From Bacteroidales bacterium UBA6851 (GTDB lineage Bacteria > Bacteroidota > Bacteroidia > Bacteroidales > UBA932): a stretch of DNA of 64,000 bases. This document shows, one piece after another, positions 1 to 11,104 of this stretch; position 1 is the first letter of the stretch, and the number at the start of each line of letters is the position of its first letter. Position numbers and translations under genes: made by a program. Where the stretch lies: NCBI GenBank assembly GCA_002451795.1, contig DKDJ01000006.1, positions 1 to 64,000 on the forward strand, read 5' to 3'. The notes beneath the pieces were generated by a model that worked only from the letters and a program-made list of their open reading frames with translations, did not search any database and was not told where the DNA came from.

Positions 1-799
1 ATTCAAAGTTACTGATTACACCCTATGGGCAGGACAGGCACGGACTTCATTCCGCTAACGCTCCATTGCGTCCGCACCAGACCTGCCGGGAAAGAGGTAA
101 GGCTTCGCCTTGATTTCTTTGACGCTCGCTTCATCCTCTCCGGAAGTGTCATCCGCTATGCTACTGACACCTTCTTCGAGGGCAAGCGGAGACGCGAGAC
201 TGTGACAGACGGTGTTCCGCTTCACTCCACATCGTCAATCCCAGACTCGCAGAGCGGAATCGCTCCGTTGGCACTCCGCTCCATTTGTGCCGGGCCTATA
301 CGCTCCAGGGGCTTCAGCTCCTCCGTTGCGGCTGCGGGATTTACGCCGACTGCGCCGAGCCCATTCTGGTCTCGTCTCCGTTCACGGCTCCAATCCCTCC
401 GCCTCCACTCCGTCACTCAAGCCCCTTCCGCCGGCCCGGCTCCCACGTCCGAAGGGCGTCACCGTTCCACCCTGATTCGACCATCTGTGCCAGAGCCGGA
501 AAGACCGTCATCTCTCGCCTCGACCGTCATACCGTCCGGCTCCTGCCGCGCCTGTCGGCTTGCCTGCTCACTCTCCGGAAGACAGAAAGAACGATGCTGA
601 CACACCGTCCTTTCCGACTTCCTCCGAGTCGAGCGGAAGGTGACCGCACGCTCCAATGTCAGTGAATAGTAGAACTACATCACACGCCTGAAGCGAGAAA
701 AAGGACATATATGGCGCTGAAAAAACAACAAAATCGGCTTTGCTGCCTTTCTCAAAGATGGTAAGCGATGACAGGTCTTCAATATTGCCGGATTATCCG
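1..799. other. GC-rich, pyrimidine-biased region without a convincing gene
   Basis: About the first 660 bases are clearly richer in G+C than the rest of the window and strongly pyrimidine-biased on the plus strand. Motifs related to CGCTCCATT and CTCCGTT recur (for example near 59 and 279). Several overlapping open frames exist on both strands, but all translate to Pro/Ser/Arg-rich sequence with no recognisable domain or signal peptide, as expected when GC-rich DNA lacks stop codons by chance. From about 668 to 799 the DNA becomes A-rich. The abrupt composition change suggests foreign DNA, perhaps the end of an integrated element, or a structured RNA on the purine-rich minus strand. Neither can be shown here. 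Confidence 0.4.
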
Positions 800-807
800 T
801 AACTTTG
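800..807 (+). promoter_or_regulatory. Bacteroidota -7 element upstream of the 923 gene
   Basis: TAACTTTG matches the TAnnTTTG -7 consensus of Bacteroidota housekeeping promoters. No TTTG sits at the ideal -33 distance. It would give a leader of about 110 nt for the gene at 923. Confidence 0.5.
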
Positions 808-922
808 TCCCTGCTAAAGTCCCCATGAGTTACCTATGTGGGGAAGACTTCAAGCCATACATCCTTTCCGGGCACAGTCCTCCAATCCTGACAACAACAT
901 TAACCCGTCAATCGTTGAGGCT

Positions 923-1666
923 ATGCCGAAGTATATTCCAAATTCAAGATTCTCAGACTGCTGGGCATCGGTCGGGAACATAACATTCTATCACCGCAAT
1001 GGTCAATGCTATTTCAGAAATAAGTCCGTTTGCAAGTTCCCACGAACAACGGGGCAGATTGCCGCCTCTGAAATTCATAGTCGTGCGCTTGCCGCGTGGC
1101 GGACACTTGACCACAATACTCAACTCCGTTGGAACGAATACGCCAAAGCCGTCCCGTCTCACCGTCCGCCGTTTGACAAGACAGCGCATATCACCGGACA
1201 CAATCTTTTCGTGTCGGCATATCACGGCTTCGCTCAAATTGGAAACGAACATATTCCGGAGCCGAAAGAATGGAGACCGTTCCCGGTTGTGCATATTGAG
1301 TTCGTATCAGCTGTTGAGGTTGATGACGGTGGTACACTACGAATCAATTTCAAGGTATTGATGGAGGACGGATGCGATGTCGGCCGATATAGGCTTCATC
1401 TGAGGATGCAGTTCACAAGTCCGGGAGCAGGAGTGAGACCTGGACTTATGCGGACTTTTATTGCAGAAGAGAACGTCGCATCGGATGCCGGTTACAAAGC
1501 CTCGCTATTGGTCGAGGATTACAAGGCTATCTGGGGATTGTCATTGCCGGAATATCAAGTCCATTGCAGATATTCGCTCATTGACACAGTCTCTGGCTAT
1601 AGAAACAACCACAGAAAAATGTCATTTATTATGGCGATAGGAATCAAAAAACAACCCTATAGATAA
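923..1666 (+). CDS. Bacteroidales hypothetical protein (247 aa)
   Basis: Function unknown. The ATG at 923 is preferred over an earlier in-frame ATG at 836 because the protein then begins with a conserved-looking MPKYIPNSRFSD segment, followed by VGNITFYHRNGQCYFR and a segment with RALAAWRTLDHNTQLRWNEYAKAV. That pattern recalls a group of Bacteroidales proteins of similar length that I know only as uncharacterised. There is no signal peptide and no membrane segment. It stands alone on the plus strand with a good -7 element 116 nt upstream. A structural protein of a mobile element would fit the 'W...W..YA' repeat style of DUF6266-like proteins, but this is only a resemblance. Confidence 0.6.
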   Translation: MPKYIPNSRFSDCWASVGNITFYHRNGQCYFRNKSVCKFPRTTGQIAASEIHSRALAAWRTLDHNTQLRWNEYAKAVPSHRPPFDKTAHITGHNLFVSAYHGFAQIGNEHIPEPKEWRPFPVVHIEFVSAVEVDDGGTLRINFKVLMEDGCDVGRYRLHLRMQFTSPGAGVRPGLMRTFIAEENVASDAGYKASLLVEDYKAIWGLSLPEYQVHCRYSLIDTVSGYRNNHRKMSFIMAIGIKKQPYR

Positions 1667-1732
1667 GCAAGAGCGTCCTAAATTCATTTGAGATTGCTGG
1701 GGCAGAAAAGTGGCGTATGAAACACGAACGGT

Positions 1733-2995
1733 TCAGTTCGCCATCAGCACCTCCGCATAGCCGTCTGTCAGGTTCGGCAAGACGATTGGAGACAATGATT
1801 TCAAATTCCTCCAATCAAGGTCATAGATTCGTGTGCCGTTGAATGCCTCGGAAAAGTTGAGAAGAAGATGATCCGGTCTTCCCGGGTTCGATGTCACATA
1901 GAGAATCCTTCCGATATTGTTGCAGGTATATGCAGAATGTCCCATCACTCCTGTTTCGGGATTGACCGGACGGAACAGGTTCACGCCGGTGTCGTATGTC
2001 ACGATATAGCCGGCATCATTGCCGACATTGAACGGAATCACGGCGGCAGCCTCGATGTCTTCCGCCTTGCGGAATCCGCCCTTGTCCAGCACAACCGTCG
2101 TCCAGTTCCCGTTGCCCCTGTTTGCCGACATCAGGTATGAGCCGGATGTTCCGACTGGCACCCCTGGATAATCCCCGAAAAATTCCGGTCTCAGCCCCTC
2201 CGGCAGAGAGAATGTCGGCTGCACTGGAGCCGGTCTGTCAGACTTCGTCAGATAGTCTGCTCCGATTTCCACCGGCAGTGTCCGCAAGGTGCATATTCCG
2301 TCGCGGCATACAATGGCGGCGGCTGAATTGGTCGTGGTCATAAACAGTGCAATAACGTCAGCTGCAAGCGTCTCCGTCTCTCCAGTGAAGAAATCGACAT
2401 ATACGGCAGCCCTGTTGTCGCCTTTCCCGGTGATTCCGCAGAGACCGAACGACCTCGGGACATTGATGACTGAATGGATATCCTCCGGAAGGGTGATGCC
2501 AAGAGATTTCCGCCCCACGTTGTTTATGTCAAGCGTGAATCCGTCAATCCTCTTGTCCGCATTGCTTATTCCATAGAGCCTCAGTTCCTTAGGCGACTGG
2601 CCGTCAGTGATTTTCAGAGAACCGATTTTCTGAAGTCTGCCTTCACGCATAATACTGACTTCTACATCGGAAGCTGGATATCTGTATGGCAGCACCGCAG
2701 TTATGCCGTCTGAAGTCGACGCCTGCGTCTTCGCATATATTCCGGAAGCCTTTCCGACAGGAATCAGATTGTCACCAGTCTCCCAAGTGAATGTAAGAAC
2801 CACATTGTCCGTCTGCCTATATCCCGAACCTTTCAAATGGATGGCATCACCGGGGGCGCAAGTCCGTCCCTCTTCCTCGATGCCGGCATCCTGAATGAAC
2901 ACGAACTCCTCCACAGGCTCGAAAGCCTTTCTGTTGCAGGAGCAGAGCGCCGCCAAAACTATCAGTGGGCAGAATATCTTATAAAGATGATTCAT
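1733..2995 (-). CDS. putative surface lipoprotein with IPT/TIG-like N-terminal region (420 aa)
   Basis: The N-terminus is a lipoprotein signal peptide ending in the lipobox LCSC, so mature protein should begin at Cys20 and be lipid-anchored. Residues about 40-135 (GDAIHLKGSGYR, VVLTFTWE, ITAVLPYRYP, GRLQKIGSLKITD) read like an immunoglobulin-like IPT/TIG fold of the type found in Bacteroidales outer-membrane lipoproteins. The remaining ~280 residues, with phrases such as GNGNWTTVVLDKGG and YIVTYDTGVNLFRPV, could form a beta-propeller-like sensor or binding domain. The gene lies just downstream of another lipoprotein on the same strand (92-nt gap). No enzyme motif is visible, and function is not assigned. 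Confidence 0.7.
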   Translation of the reverse strand: MNHLYKIFCPLIVLAALCSCNRKAFEPVEEFVFIQDAGIEEEGRTCAPGDAIHLKGSGYRQTDNVVLTFTWETGDNLIPVGKASGIYAKTQASTSDGITAVLPYRYPASDVEVSIMREGRLQKIGSLKITDGQSPKELRLYGISNADKRIDGFTLDINNVGRKSLGITLPEDIHSVINVPRSFGLCGITGKGDNRAAVYVDFFTGETETLAADVIALFMTTTNSAAAIVCRDGICTLRTLPVEIGADYLTKSDRPAPVQPTFSLPEGLRPEFFGDYPGVPVGTSGSYLMSANRGNGNWTTVVLDKGGFRKAEDIEAAAVIPFNVGNDAGYIVTYDTGVNLFRPVNPETGVMGHSAYTCNNIGRILYVTSNPGRPDHLLLNFSEAFNGTRIYDLDWRNLKSLSPIVLPNLTDGYAEVLMAN

Positions 2996-3086
2996 GTACT
3001 AAGTATCTGTTTAATAGATTGTTCCTACTTGTTTGGAATTGTTCTTTGAAGTGAAAAATCTTTATGCAAACAAATCAGAATAGCTT

Positions 3087-3830
3087 CTAATAAGTGTCGC
3101 TGTTCACAGTGACAACGACTTCTGTATAGACTCTTCCGCTGCGGATGCGGAATCTCCGGTCACCAAGCTCGTATGACATAGGGCTCTCTGATAGTTTCAG
3201 AGTCAGAGTCTTTCCGTTTGTGGAAAATGCCAGAATACTGTCGCTGCAATCTATCTCAATGTCTTCAGAAGGCAGCTTTATGCCGATTGTGTTAGAGCCA
3301 TTGTTCACAAGATTCCAAGATAGACCTCCGACATTGCTGCCCATCTCCAGCATCTGCCCGTGCTCCAGTGGATTGCCGAGAAGGAAATACACATTGGCCC
3401 CGACGGTATTGCCCTTGTCGTCCGTGATCCACGAGTCCGCATAAACCCTGTACATCAGCGCATCCTCGCAGATTGCCTTCTTCCTGGAGGGGAAGTCCAC
3501 CACGCTTTCGGAGTTGCAGATGACATATCCGTGCCCCAACGTCACGGCGACCTCCGGAGCCATATTCGTAAAGTCCGGCAACCCGATGTCTCCGATTCCG
3601 TCTTTCTTTCCGCAGTCGAGAATCGGAAGCGAGCCGCTCTTGAAGTTCCCGGAGGAAGTGATATAGACGTCAGAGTTTCCGAGGGTGGTTCCTCCGTTGT
3701 CCTCGTTCATCATCTTTAGCATTGAGGTGCCTTCGGGAAACCGCTCAATTTTCTCTGTCTTCTCGCAGGACAATGTTGTCATTGCGAAGATGGAGCAGAT
3801 GACCGCTCCGAATATTCTATGATATTTCAT
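3087..3830 (-). CDS. hypothetical lipoprotein (247 aa)
   Basis: A further in-frame start exists at 3881, but the ATG at 3830 is chosen because it opens directly onto a signal peptide (MKYHRIFGAVICSIFAMTTLSC) with a lipobox at LSC. The mature part contains MMNEDNGGTTLGNSDVYIT and KSGSLPILDCGKKDGIGDIG, which resemble uncharacterised Bacteroides lipoproteins (possibly the DUF5036 group; this is from memory and unverified). No catalytic motif, coiled coil or membrane segment follows the signal. It probably forms a two-gene unit with the lipoprotein downstream. Confidence 0.6.
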   Translation of the reverse strand: MKYHRIFGAVICSIFAMTTLSCEKTEKIERFPEGTSMLKMMNEDNGGTTLGNSDVYITSSGNFKSGSLPILDCGKKDGIGDIGLPDFTNMAPEVAVTLGHGYVICNSESVVDFPSRKKAICEDALMYRVYADSWITDDKGNTVGANVYFLLGNPLEHGQMLEMGSNVGGLSWNLVNNGSNTIGIKLPSEDIEIDCSDSILAFSTNGKTLTLKLSESPMSYELGDRRFRIRSGRVYTEVVVTVNSDTY

Positions 3831-3889
3831 ACAGATGGTTTTTATAGGTTTGTGGCGCATCAAAAAGTGTGCGCAACCCAAATTCGGCG

Positions 3890-3920
3890 TAAAGATACAT
3901 CCAGTTTAAGAATCCGCAAT
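3890..3920 (-). promoter_or_regulatory. candidate promoter for the two-lipoprotein unit
   Basis: Minus strand reads ATTG (3917-3920), 19 nt, then TATCTTTA (3890-3897). Both elements are one base off the Bacteroidota consensus, but the spacing is ideal. A start about 50-60 nt upstream of the 3830 ATG is implied. Confidence 0.4.
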
Positions 3921-3943
3921 GACATTGCTACTAAAAATATCTA

Positions 3944-5380
3944 TCACTTGCCGACGCAGAACTTGCTGAAAATTTCCCCTAAGACCTCATCATTGGTTAT
4001 CTCGCCTGTGATGGAGCCGAGGTGCGCGAGTGCCTCGCGCAGGTCCTCCGCGAGGAGGTCCGTCGGGATGCCAGCATCCAGACCCTCGGACACTTTCCCC
4101 AACGCGATTGCGCTGTTCTCAAGTGCTCGCGCATGCCTTGCGCTTGTGACCAGAATAGAGTCGGAATCTTCTATATTGCATGCTTTGACAAGCAGTTCCT
4201 CAATCTTTTGTAGTCCCTCGGAGTATTTTGCGCTTATTGATGTAATAGAAATGGTATTGGTTTTATCTTTAATGGATAAAACATAATTGTTTAATACGGA
4301 AACATTTTTGTTAAACGCGATATTGCGGTCAGAAATAATGTTATCTCCATTTGAATCAGCCACTTTGTCGCACTTATTGAGAACCAGTATGAGCCGCTGC
4401 TTGTCAAAATCTATTCGTTTCGTTATGTCTTCGGCTTGACTCAAAATCTCATCGCCGCTGAGCGTGCCGTCGACAAGAGCCAATACGATGGAAGCTTCCC
4501 TAAGCTTAGCGAAACTTCTCTGAATGCCCATCTTCTCTATAACGTCATCAGACTCCCTGATTCCCGCAGTATCAATGAATCGGAATAGGATTCCGCCAAT
4601 CACGCAAGTCTCTTCGACCGTATCCCTAGTCGTTCCAGGAATATCCGAAATAATAGCTCGATCTTCTTTTAGGAGAGCATTAAGCAGAGTGCTTTTCCCG
4701 CTATTCGGTGCTCCTACGATTGCCACAGGCACTCCGTTTTTGATGGCGTTGCCCATCTTGAATGAATTTGCGAGCTCACGGCATCGTCTTCTCGTAGAGT
4801 TTAATATCCCACGCAGTTTTGATCGATCTGCGAACTCTACATCCTCTTCGGCAAAGTCCAACTCCAATTCCAGCAGGGCAGACAGCTCCACTAATTGACC
4901 TCTGATAGCGCGAAGTTCATTGGAGTATCCTCCTCGAAGCTGGCTCATTGCGACTCTATGCTGCACTTCCGAGCAACTCGTTATGACATCTGACACCGCT
5001 TCTGCCTGCGCAAGATCCATTTTGCCATTCAGAAAGGCTCTCCTGGTAAACTCTCCTGGCTCTGCCATCCGGCATCCATGCGAACATAATTGATCAAGTA
5101 TATTTCTAATAATAAAAGGAGAAGCATGGCAATATATTTCAACGCTATCTTCACCTGTATATGAGTGTGGTGCTCTGAAAATAGCTACCAACACATCATC
5201 CAGATCTGTGAAGACGCCTCTTTTCAGCCTATATCCGGCGCTGGAAGTAGCATCGCCCTTTACGAAAGAGACCAATGAATCAATTACGGCAAGAGAGTCT
5301 ATGCCGCTTACCCTTATGATAGATACAGCTCCACCATTACCTGATGCAGGAGCGCAGATCGTGTCATTCCTATCAAACAT
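3944..5380 (-). CDS. mnmE: tRNA uridine-5-carboxymethylaminomethyl modification GTPase MnmE
   Basis: MnmE works with MnmG to place the cm5/cmnm5 group on wobble uridine 34 of certain tRNAs in the cytoplasm. The 478-residue protein has the N-terminal formyl-folate-binding domain (from MFDRNDTICAPAS; EPGEFTRRAFLNGKMDL near 107-123), a helical middle domain, an embedded G domain with the P-loop GAPNSGKS at 223-230, the G3 region DTAGIRESDD and G4 NKCD, and the diagnostic C-terminal FCVGK whose cysteine is catalytic. Length is typical (about 450-480). It stands alone, with a long upstream region that holds a minus-strand -7 element at 5576-5583. Confidence 0.97.
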   Translation of the reverse strand: MFDRNDTICAPASGNGGAVSIIRVSGIDSLAVIDSLVSFVKGDATSSAGYRLKRGVFTDLDDVLVAIFRAPHSYTGEDSVEIYCHASPFIIRNILDQLCSHGCRMAEPGEFTRRAFLNGKMDLAQAEAVSDVITSCSEVQHRVAMSQLRGGYSNELRAIRGQLVELSALLELELDFAEEDVEFADRSKLRGILNSTRRRCRELANSFKMGNAIKNGVPVAIVGAPNSGKSTLLNALLKEDRAIISDIPGTTRDTVEETCVIGGILFRFIDTAGIRESDDVIEKMGIQRSFAKLREASIVLALVDGTLSGDEILSQAEDITKRIDFDKQRLILVLNKCDKVADSNGDNIISDRNIAFNKNVSVLNNYVLSIKDKTNTISITSISAKYSEGLQKIEELLVKACNIEDSDSILVTSARHARALENSAIALGKVSEGLDAGIPTDLLAEDLREALAHLGSITGEITNDEVLGEIFSKFCVGK

Positions 5381-5701
5381 TTATCACAAAATTAATTCAA
5401 CCGAACAGAATCAGCTGATAACCTCCAATGTCATTGTATCAAACTATCCACCATTCTCCTACGTACCCAACCCACTTAGAATCCGAGAGCCGTCACTTGT
5501 CCGCTATCTATCAGATTTAAAGCTTCCCAACTCATAGAATCGTCCGAAAGTAAGTCCATCAGGAGATAAATCGCGCAAAAATAGTAAAAATGCCGCAAAC
5601 GAAAGCAATGACAGCAGCCCTAAAAAACAGCATTATTCCACATCCATATCACCAAAAATGATTATATTTGCGCACCAGAAATAAACTCATAGTTCTAGAA
5701 T
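5381..5701. promoter_or_regulatory. divergent promoter region between mnmE and the NifU-like gene
   Basis: 321 bases without a gene. On the minus strand TATTTTTG (5576-5583) fits the TAnnTTTG -7 element and would serve mnmE with a leader of about 190 nt. On the plus strand TATATTTG (5663-5670) would serve the NifU-like gene at 5702 with a short leader. Neither has an exact TTTG at the -33 position. No riboswitch fold or repeat was recognised. Confidence 0.5.
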
Positions 5702-6394
5702 ATGATTTACACAAAAGAAGTGCAGCAGATGTGCTGCGTAGCAAAAGGCGCGAATCACGCCAATGCACCTATCCCTGAAGAGGGCAAGTGGGTGCACTCA
5801 AAGGAAATCAAGGATATTTCCGGCCTTACCCATGGTATTGGTTGGTGTGCCCCTCAGCAGGGTGCCTGCAAGTTGACTCTTAATGTCAAGGACGGCATTA
5901 TCGAGGAGGCTCTCGTAGAGACCATCGGTTGCTCAGGTATGACTCATTCTGCCGCTATGGCTTCTGAGATTCTTCCTGGCAAAACCCTTCTTGAGGCTCT
6001 CAATACTGACCTTGTATGTGATGCCATCAACACAGCCATGCGCGAACTCTTCCTTCAGATTGTCTATGGACGCACACAGTCCGCTTTTTCAGAGGGAGGT
6101 CTTCCAGTAGGCGGCTCACTTGAGGATCTTGGAAAGAACCTCCGCAGCCAGGTTGGTACCATGTACGGGACCAAGGCAAAGGGAACACGTTACCTCGAAA
6201 TGACAGAGGGTTACTGCACAAAGATGGCTCTTGATGCCGAAAATGAAGTGATCGGATACGAGTTTGTGAACCTTGGAAAGCTCATGGATGCTCTTAAGAG
6301 TGGAGCTACCGGACCTGAAGCTATCGAGAAGGCCAAAGGAACCTACGGCCGCTTCAAGGATGCTGTTAAGTATATTGACCCACGTAAAGAGTAA
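5702..6394 (+). CDS. NifU/IscU-like Fe-S scaffold-related protein paired with GGGtGRT protein
   Basis: The segment around residues 45-95 resembles the IscU/NifU N-terminal fold: WCAPQQGACKLTLNVKDG, then ETIGCSGMTHSAAMASEI, which parallels the second scaffold cysteine region of IscU. Cysteines lie at 11, 12, 49, 56, 77, 106 and 172. The usual C-G-D at the first ligand is replaced by C56-K57, and the third scaffold Cys at its usual place is not evident, so it is probably not a canonical scaffold. At 230 residues it is longer than IscU (about 130). A GGGtGRT-family gene follows 7 nt downstream, a pairing I recall from other anaerobes, and the two should act together. Function unknown; Fe-S or metal binding is an inference. 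Confidence 0.75.
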   Translation: MIYTKEVQQMCCVAKGANHANAPIPEEGKWVHSKEIKDISGLTHGIGWCAPQQGACKLTLNVKDGIIEEALVETIGCSGMTHSAAMASEILPGKTLLEALNTDLVCDAINTAMRELFLQIVYGRTQSAFSEGGLPVGGSLEDLGKNLRSQVGTMYGTKAKGTRYLEMTEGYCTKMALDAENEVIGYEFVNLGKLMDALKSGATGPEAIEKAKGTYGRFKDAVKYIDPRKE

Positions 6395-6401
6395 GAGATT
6401 T

Positions 6402-7397
6402 ATGGCACTTTTTGAAAGTTACGAGCGTCGTATTGACCAGGTCAATGCTGCTCTCAACAAATACGGAATCAAGGACATTGACGAGGCTAAAGCCATTTGT
6501 GATGCCAAAGGAATTGATCCTTATAAGATGTGTGAGGACACACAGAAAATCTGCTTCGAGAACGCAAAGTGGGCTTATGTTGTAGGTGCAGCAATCGCCA
6601 TCAAGAAAGGCGTAAAGACTGCTGCTGAAGCAGCTGAGGCTATCGGCGAGGGACTTCAGGCATTCTGCATCCCTGGTTCAGTGGCTGATGATCGCAAAGT
6701 AGGTCTCGGACATGGTAATCTTGCTGCAAGACTTCTCCGCGAGGAGACAGGCTGCTTCGCTTTTCTCGCAGGACATGAGTCCTATGCTGCTGCAGAGGGA
6801 GCTATCAAGATTGCCGAAATGGCTAATAAGGTTCGCAAGAAGCCTCTTCGCGTCATCCTTAATGGTCTTGGAAAGGACGCTGCCAAGATTATTTCACGTA
6901 TCAACGGATTTACCTATGTACAGACACAGTTCGACTATTACACCGGAGAGGTTAAGGTCGTTTCAGAGACCAAGTATTCAGATGGTGTTCGTGGCGGAGT
7001 ACGCTGCTATGGTGCCGACGATGTACGCGAGGGTGTAGCTATTATGTGGAAAGAGGACGTGGATGTTTCCATCACCGGTAACTCTACCAACCCTACCCGT
7101 TTCCAGCATCCAGTTGCAGGTACCTACAAGAAAGAGCGTGTACTTGCAGGTAAGCCTTACTTCTCAGTAGCATCAGGTGGTGGTACCGGACGTACCCTTC
7201 ACCCGGATAATATGGCTGCTGGTCCTGCTTCATACGGAATGACAGATACTTTAGGACGTATGCACTCTGATGCGCAGTTTGCCGGATCTTCTTCTGTGCC
7301 TGCACATGTTGAGATGATGGGCTTCCTCGGTATGGGTAACAACCCTATGGTAGGAGCTACTGTTGCTGTAGCAGTTGCCGTAGCACAGGCTATGTAA
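6402..7397 (+). CDS. GGGtGRT protein (331 aa, uncharacterised)
   Basis: The name comes from the glycine-rich motif SGGGTGRT, here at residues 258-265. The ATG at 6402 is chosen because the longer frame would overlap most of the end of the upstream gene, while MALFESYERRIDQVN fits the family start. Other conspicuous parts are cysteines 33, 44, 51, 89, 118 and 202, GLGHGNLAARLL (101-112) and GNNPMVGATVAVAVAVA at the C-terminus. There is no signal peptide. The family is conserved in anaerobic bacteria but I know of no established biochemical role. The glycine-rich loop and Gly/His segments suggest ligand or phosphate binding. A hairpin terminator follows at 7426, so it ends a two-gene operon with the NifU-like gene. 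Confidence 0.85.
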   Translation: MALFESYERRIDQVNAALNKYGIKDIDEAKAICDAKGIDPYKMCEDTQKICFENAKWAYVVGAAIAIKKGVKTAAEAAEAIGEGLQAFCIPGSVADDRKVGLGHGNLAARLLREETGCFAFLAGHESYAAAEGAIKIAEMANKVRKKPLRVILNGLGKDAAKIISRINGFTYVQTQFDYYTGEVKVVSETKYSDGVRGGVRCYGADDVREGVAIMWKEDVDVSITGNSTNPTRFQHPVAGTYKKERVLAGKPYFSVASGGGTGRTLHPDNMAAGPASYGMTDTLGRMHSDAQFAGSSSVPAHVEMMGFLGMGNNPMVGATVAVAVAVAQAM

Positions 7398-7425
7398 TTG
7401 CTGATTGCACAATGTGAAAGATGAG

Positions 7426-7456
7426 CGGGGTGACATTTTTTGTCATCCCGTTTTTT
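7426..7456 (+). terminator. intrinsic terminator after the GGGtGRT gene
   Basis: A 10-bp stem CGGGGTGACA/TGTCATCCCG (one G-T pair) with a 5-nt T loop is followed by six T residues (7451-7456). It closes the NifU-like/GGGtGRT unit and separates it from the beta-galactosidase gene. Confidence 0.85.
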
Positions 7457-7480
7457 ATTTTCAAAAGAATATTATGCTAA

Positions 7481-10558
<3,078 letters not shown>

Positions 10559-10600
10559 AATAACGGAAGAGGCTGTCAGTTTACAGCCTCTTCCGTTATT
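10559..10600. terminator. perfect 18-bp inverted repeat, bidirectional terminator
   Basis: AATAACGGAAGAGGCTGT (10559-10576), a 6-nt loop, then its exact complement (10583-10600). It follows the beta-galactosidase stop directly and includes two bases of the stop codon of the convergent C_GCAxxG_C_C gene. The T-tract is short on both sides. Confidence 0.75.
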
Positions 10601-11102
10601 AATCAGAAATCATCTTTTGTGCTATTATCCGTGCAGCTTCACCTATTATCTGTACGCACGGTCTCTTTCGGTAGTAGTCTGGGGTTCGTTCTGACGGGGC
10701 AGGGGATTCTACCTGGCTCTGCCTTCCAAGTCCGAGCAGTTCACGGCATACGATGCTTCCGCCGTTGGCATTCTTGAATTGTTCTGCGAACTCTTGTACT
10801 ATGGCATAATTGGACTTTCGTGCGGTCATATCAGCAGGAACATCCGCTGGAGAAATGAATCCTGCCATCATCGTGCAGGCACTGAACGCACCACACACTT
10901 CGCGCAGACGCCCCATGCCTCCTCCGAAGCCAGAACCAATAATCTTGAGTAGTTGCTCATCAGCAAGTTCCGAAGACTCAAGTACATCTGCAAATGCCAA
11001 GACTACAGATTGCGTGCAATTATAACCTTGCTTGAACAGGTTCATGGCTTTCTGTGCCCGTTCTTGTGGTGAAAAATTTTCAGGCAATATGATATTTGAC
11101 AT
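10599..11102 (-). CDS. C_GCAxxG_C_C family protein (167 aa)
   Basis: A small cytoplasmic protein of the cysteine-motif family named C_GCAxxG_C_C, thought to be redox or metal related but not characterised. Visible family marks are Cys29 in GYNCTQSV, the block VCGAFSAC with Cys70 and Cys76, a further Cys in GSIVCRELLG and one in RPCVQII near the C-terminus. The long GSGFGGGMGR stretch (57-65) precedes the second Cys. The gene starts 2 nt after the nucleoside kinase stop on the same strand and is almost certainly co-transcribed with it. Its stop codon lies in the strong inverted repeat shared with the beta-galactosidase end. Confidence 0.85.
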   Translation of the reverse strand: MSNIILPENFSPQERAQKAMNLFKQGYNCTQSVVLAFADVLESSELADEQLLKIIGSGFGGGMGRLREVCGAFSACTMMAGFISPADVPADMTARKSNYAIVQEFAEQFKNANGGSIVCRELLGLGRQSQVESPAPSERTPDYYRKRPCVQIIGEAARIIAQKMISD

Positions 11103-11104
11103 CG

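Noticed and set aside
222..665. Several small open frames in the GC-rich left edge
   Set aside because: All are Pro/Ser/Arg-rich overlapping frames on both strands with no domain, as expected by chance in GC-rich DNA.
3944..5380. Fusion of mnmE with a second domain
   Set aside because: The protein has normal length and ends in the canonical FCVGK.
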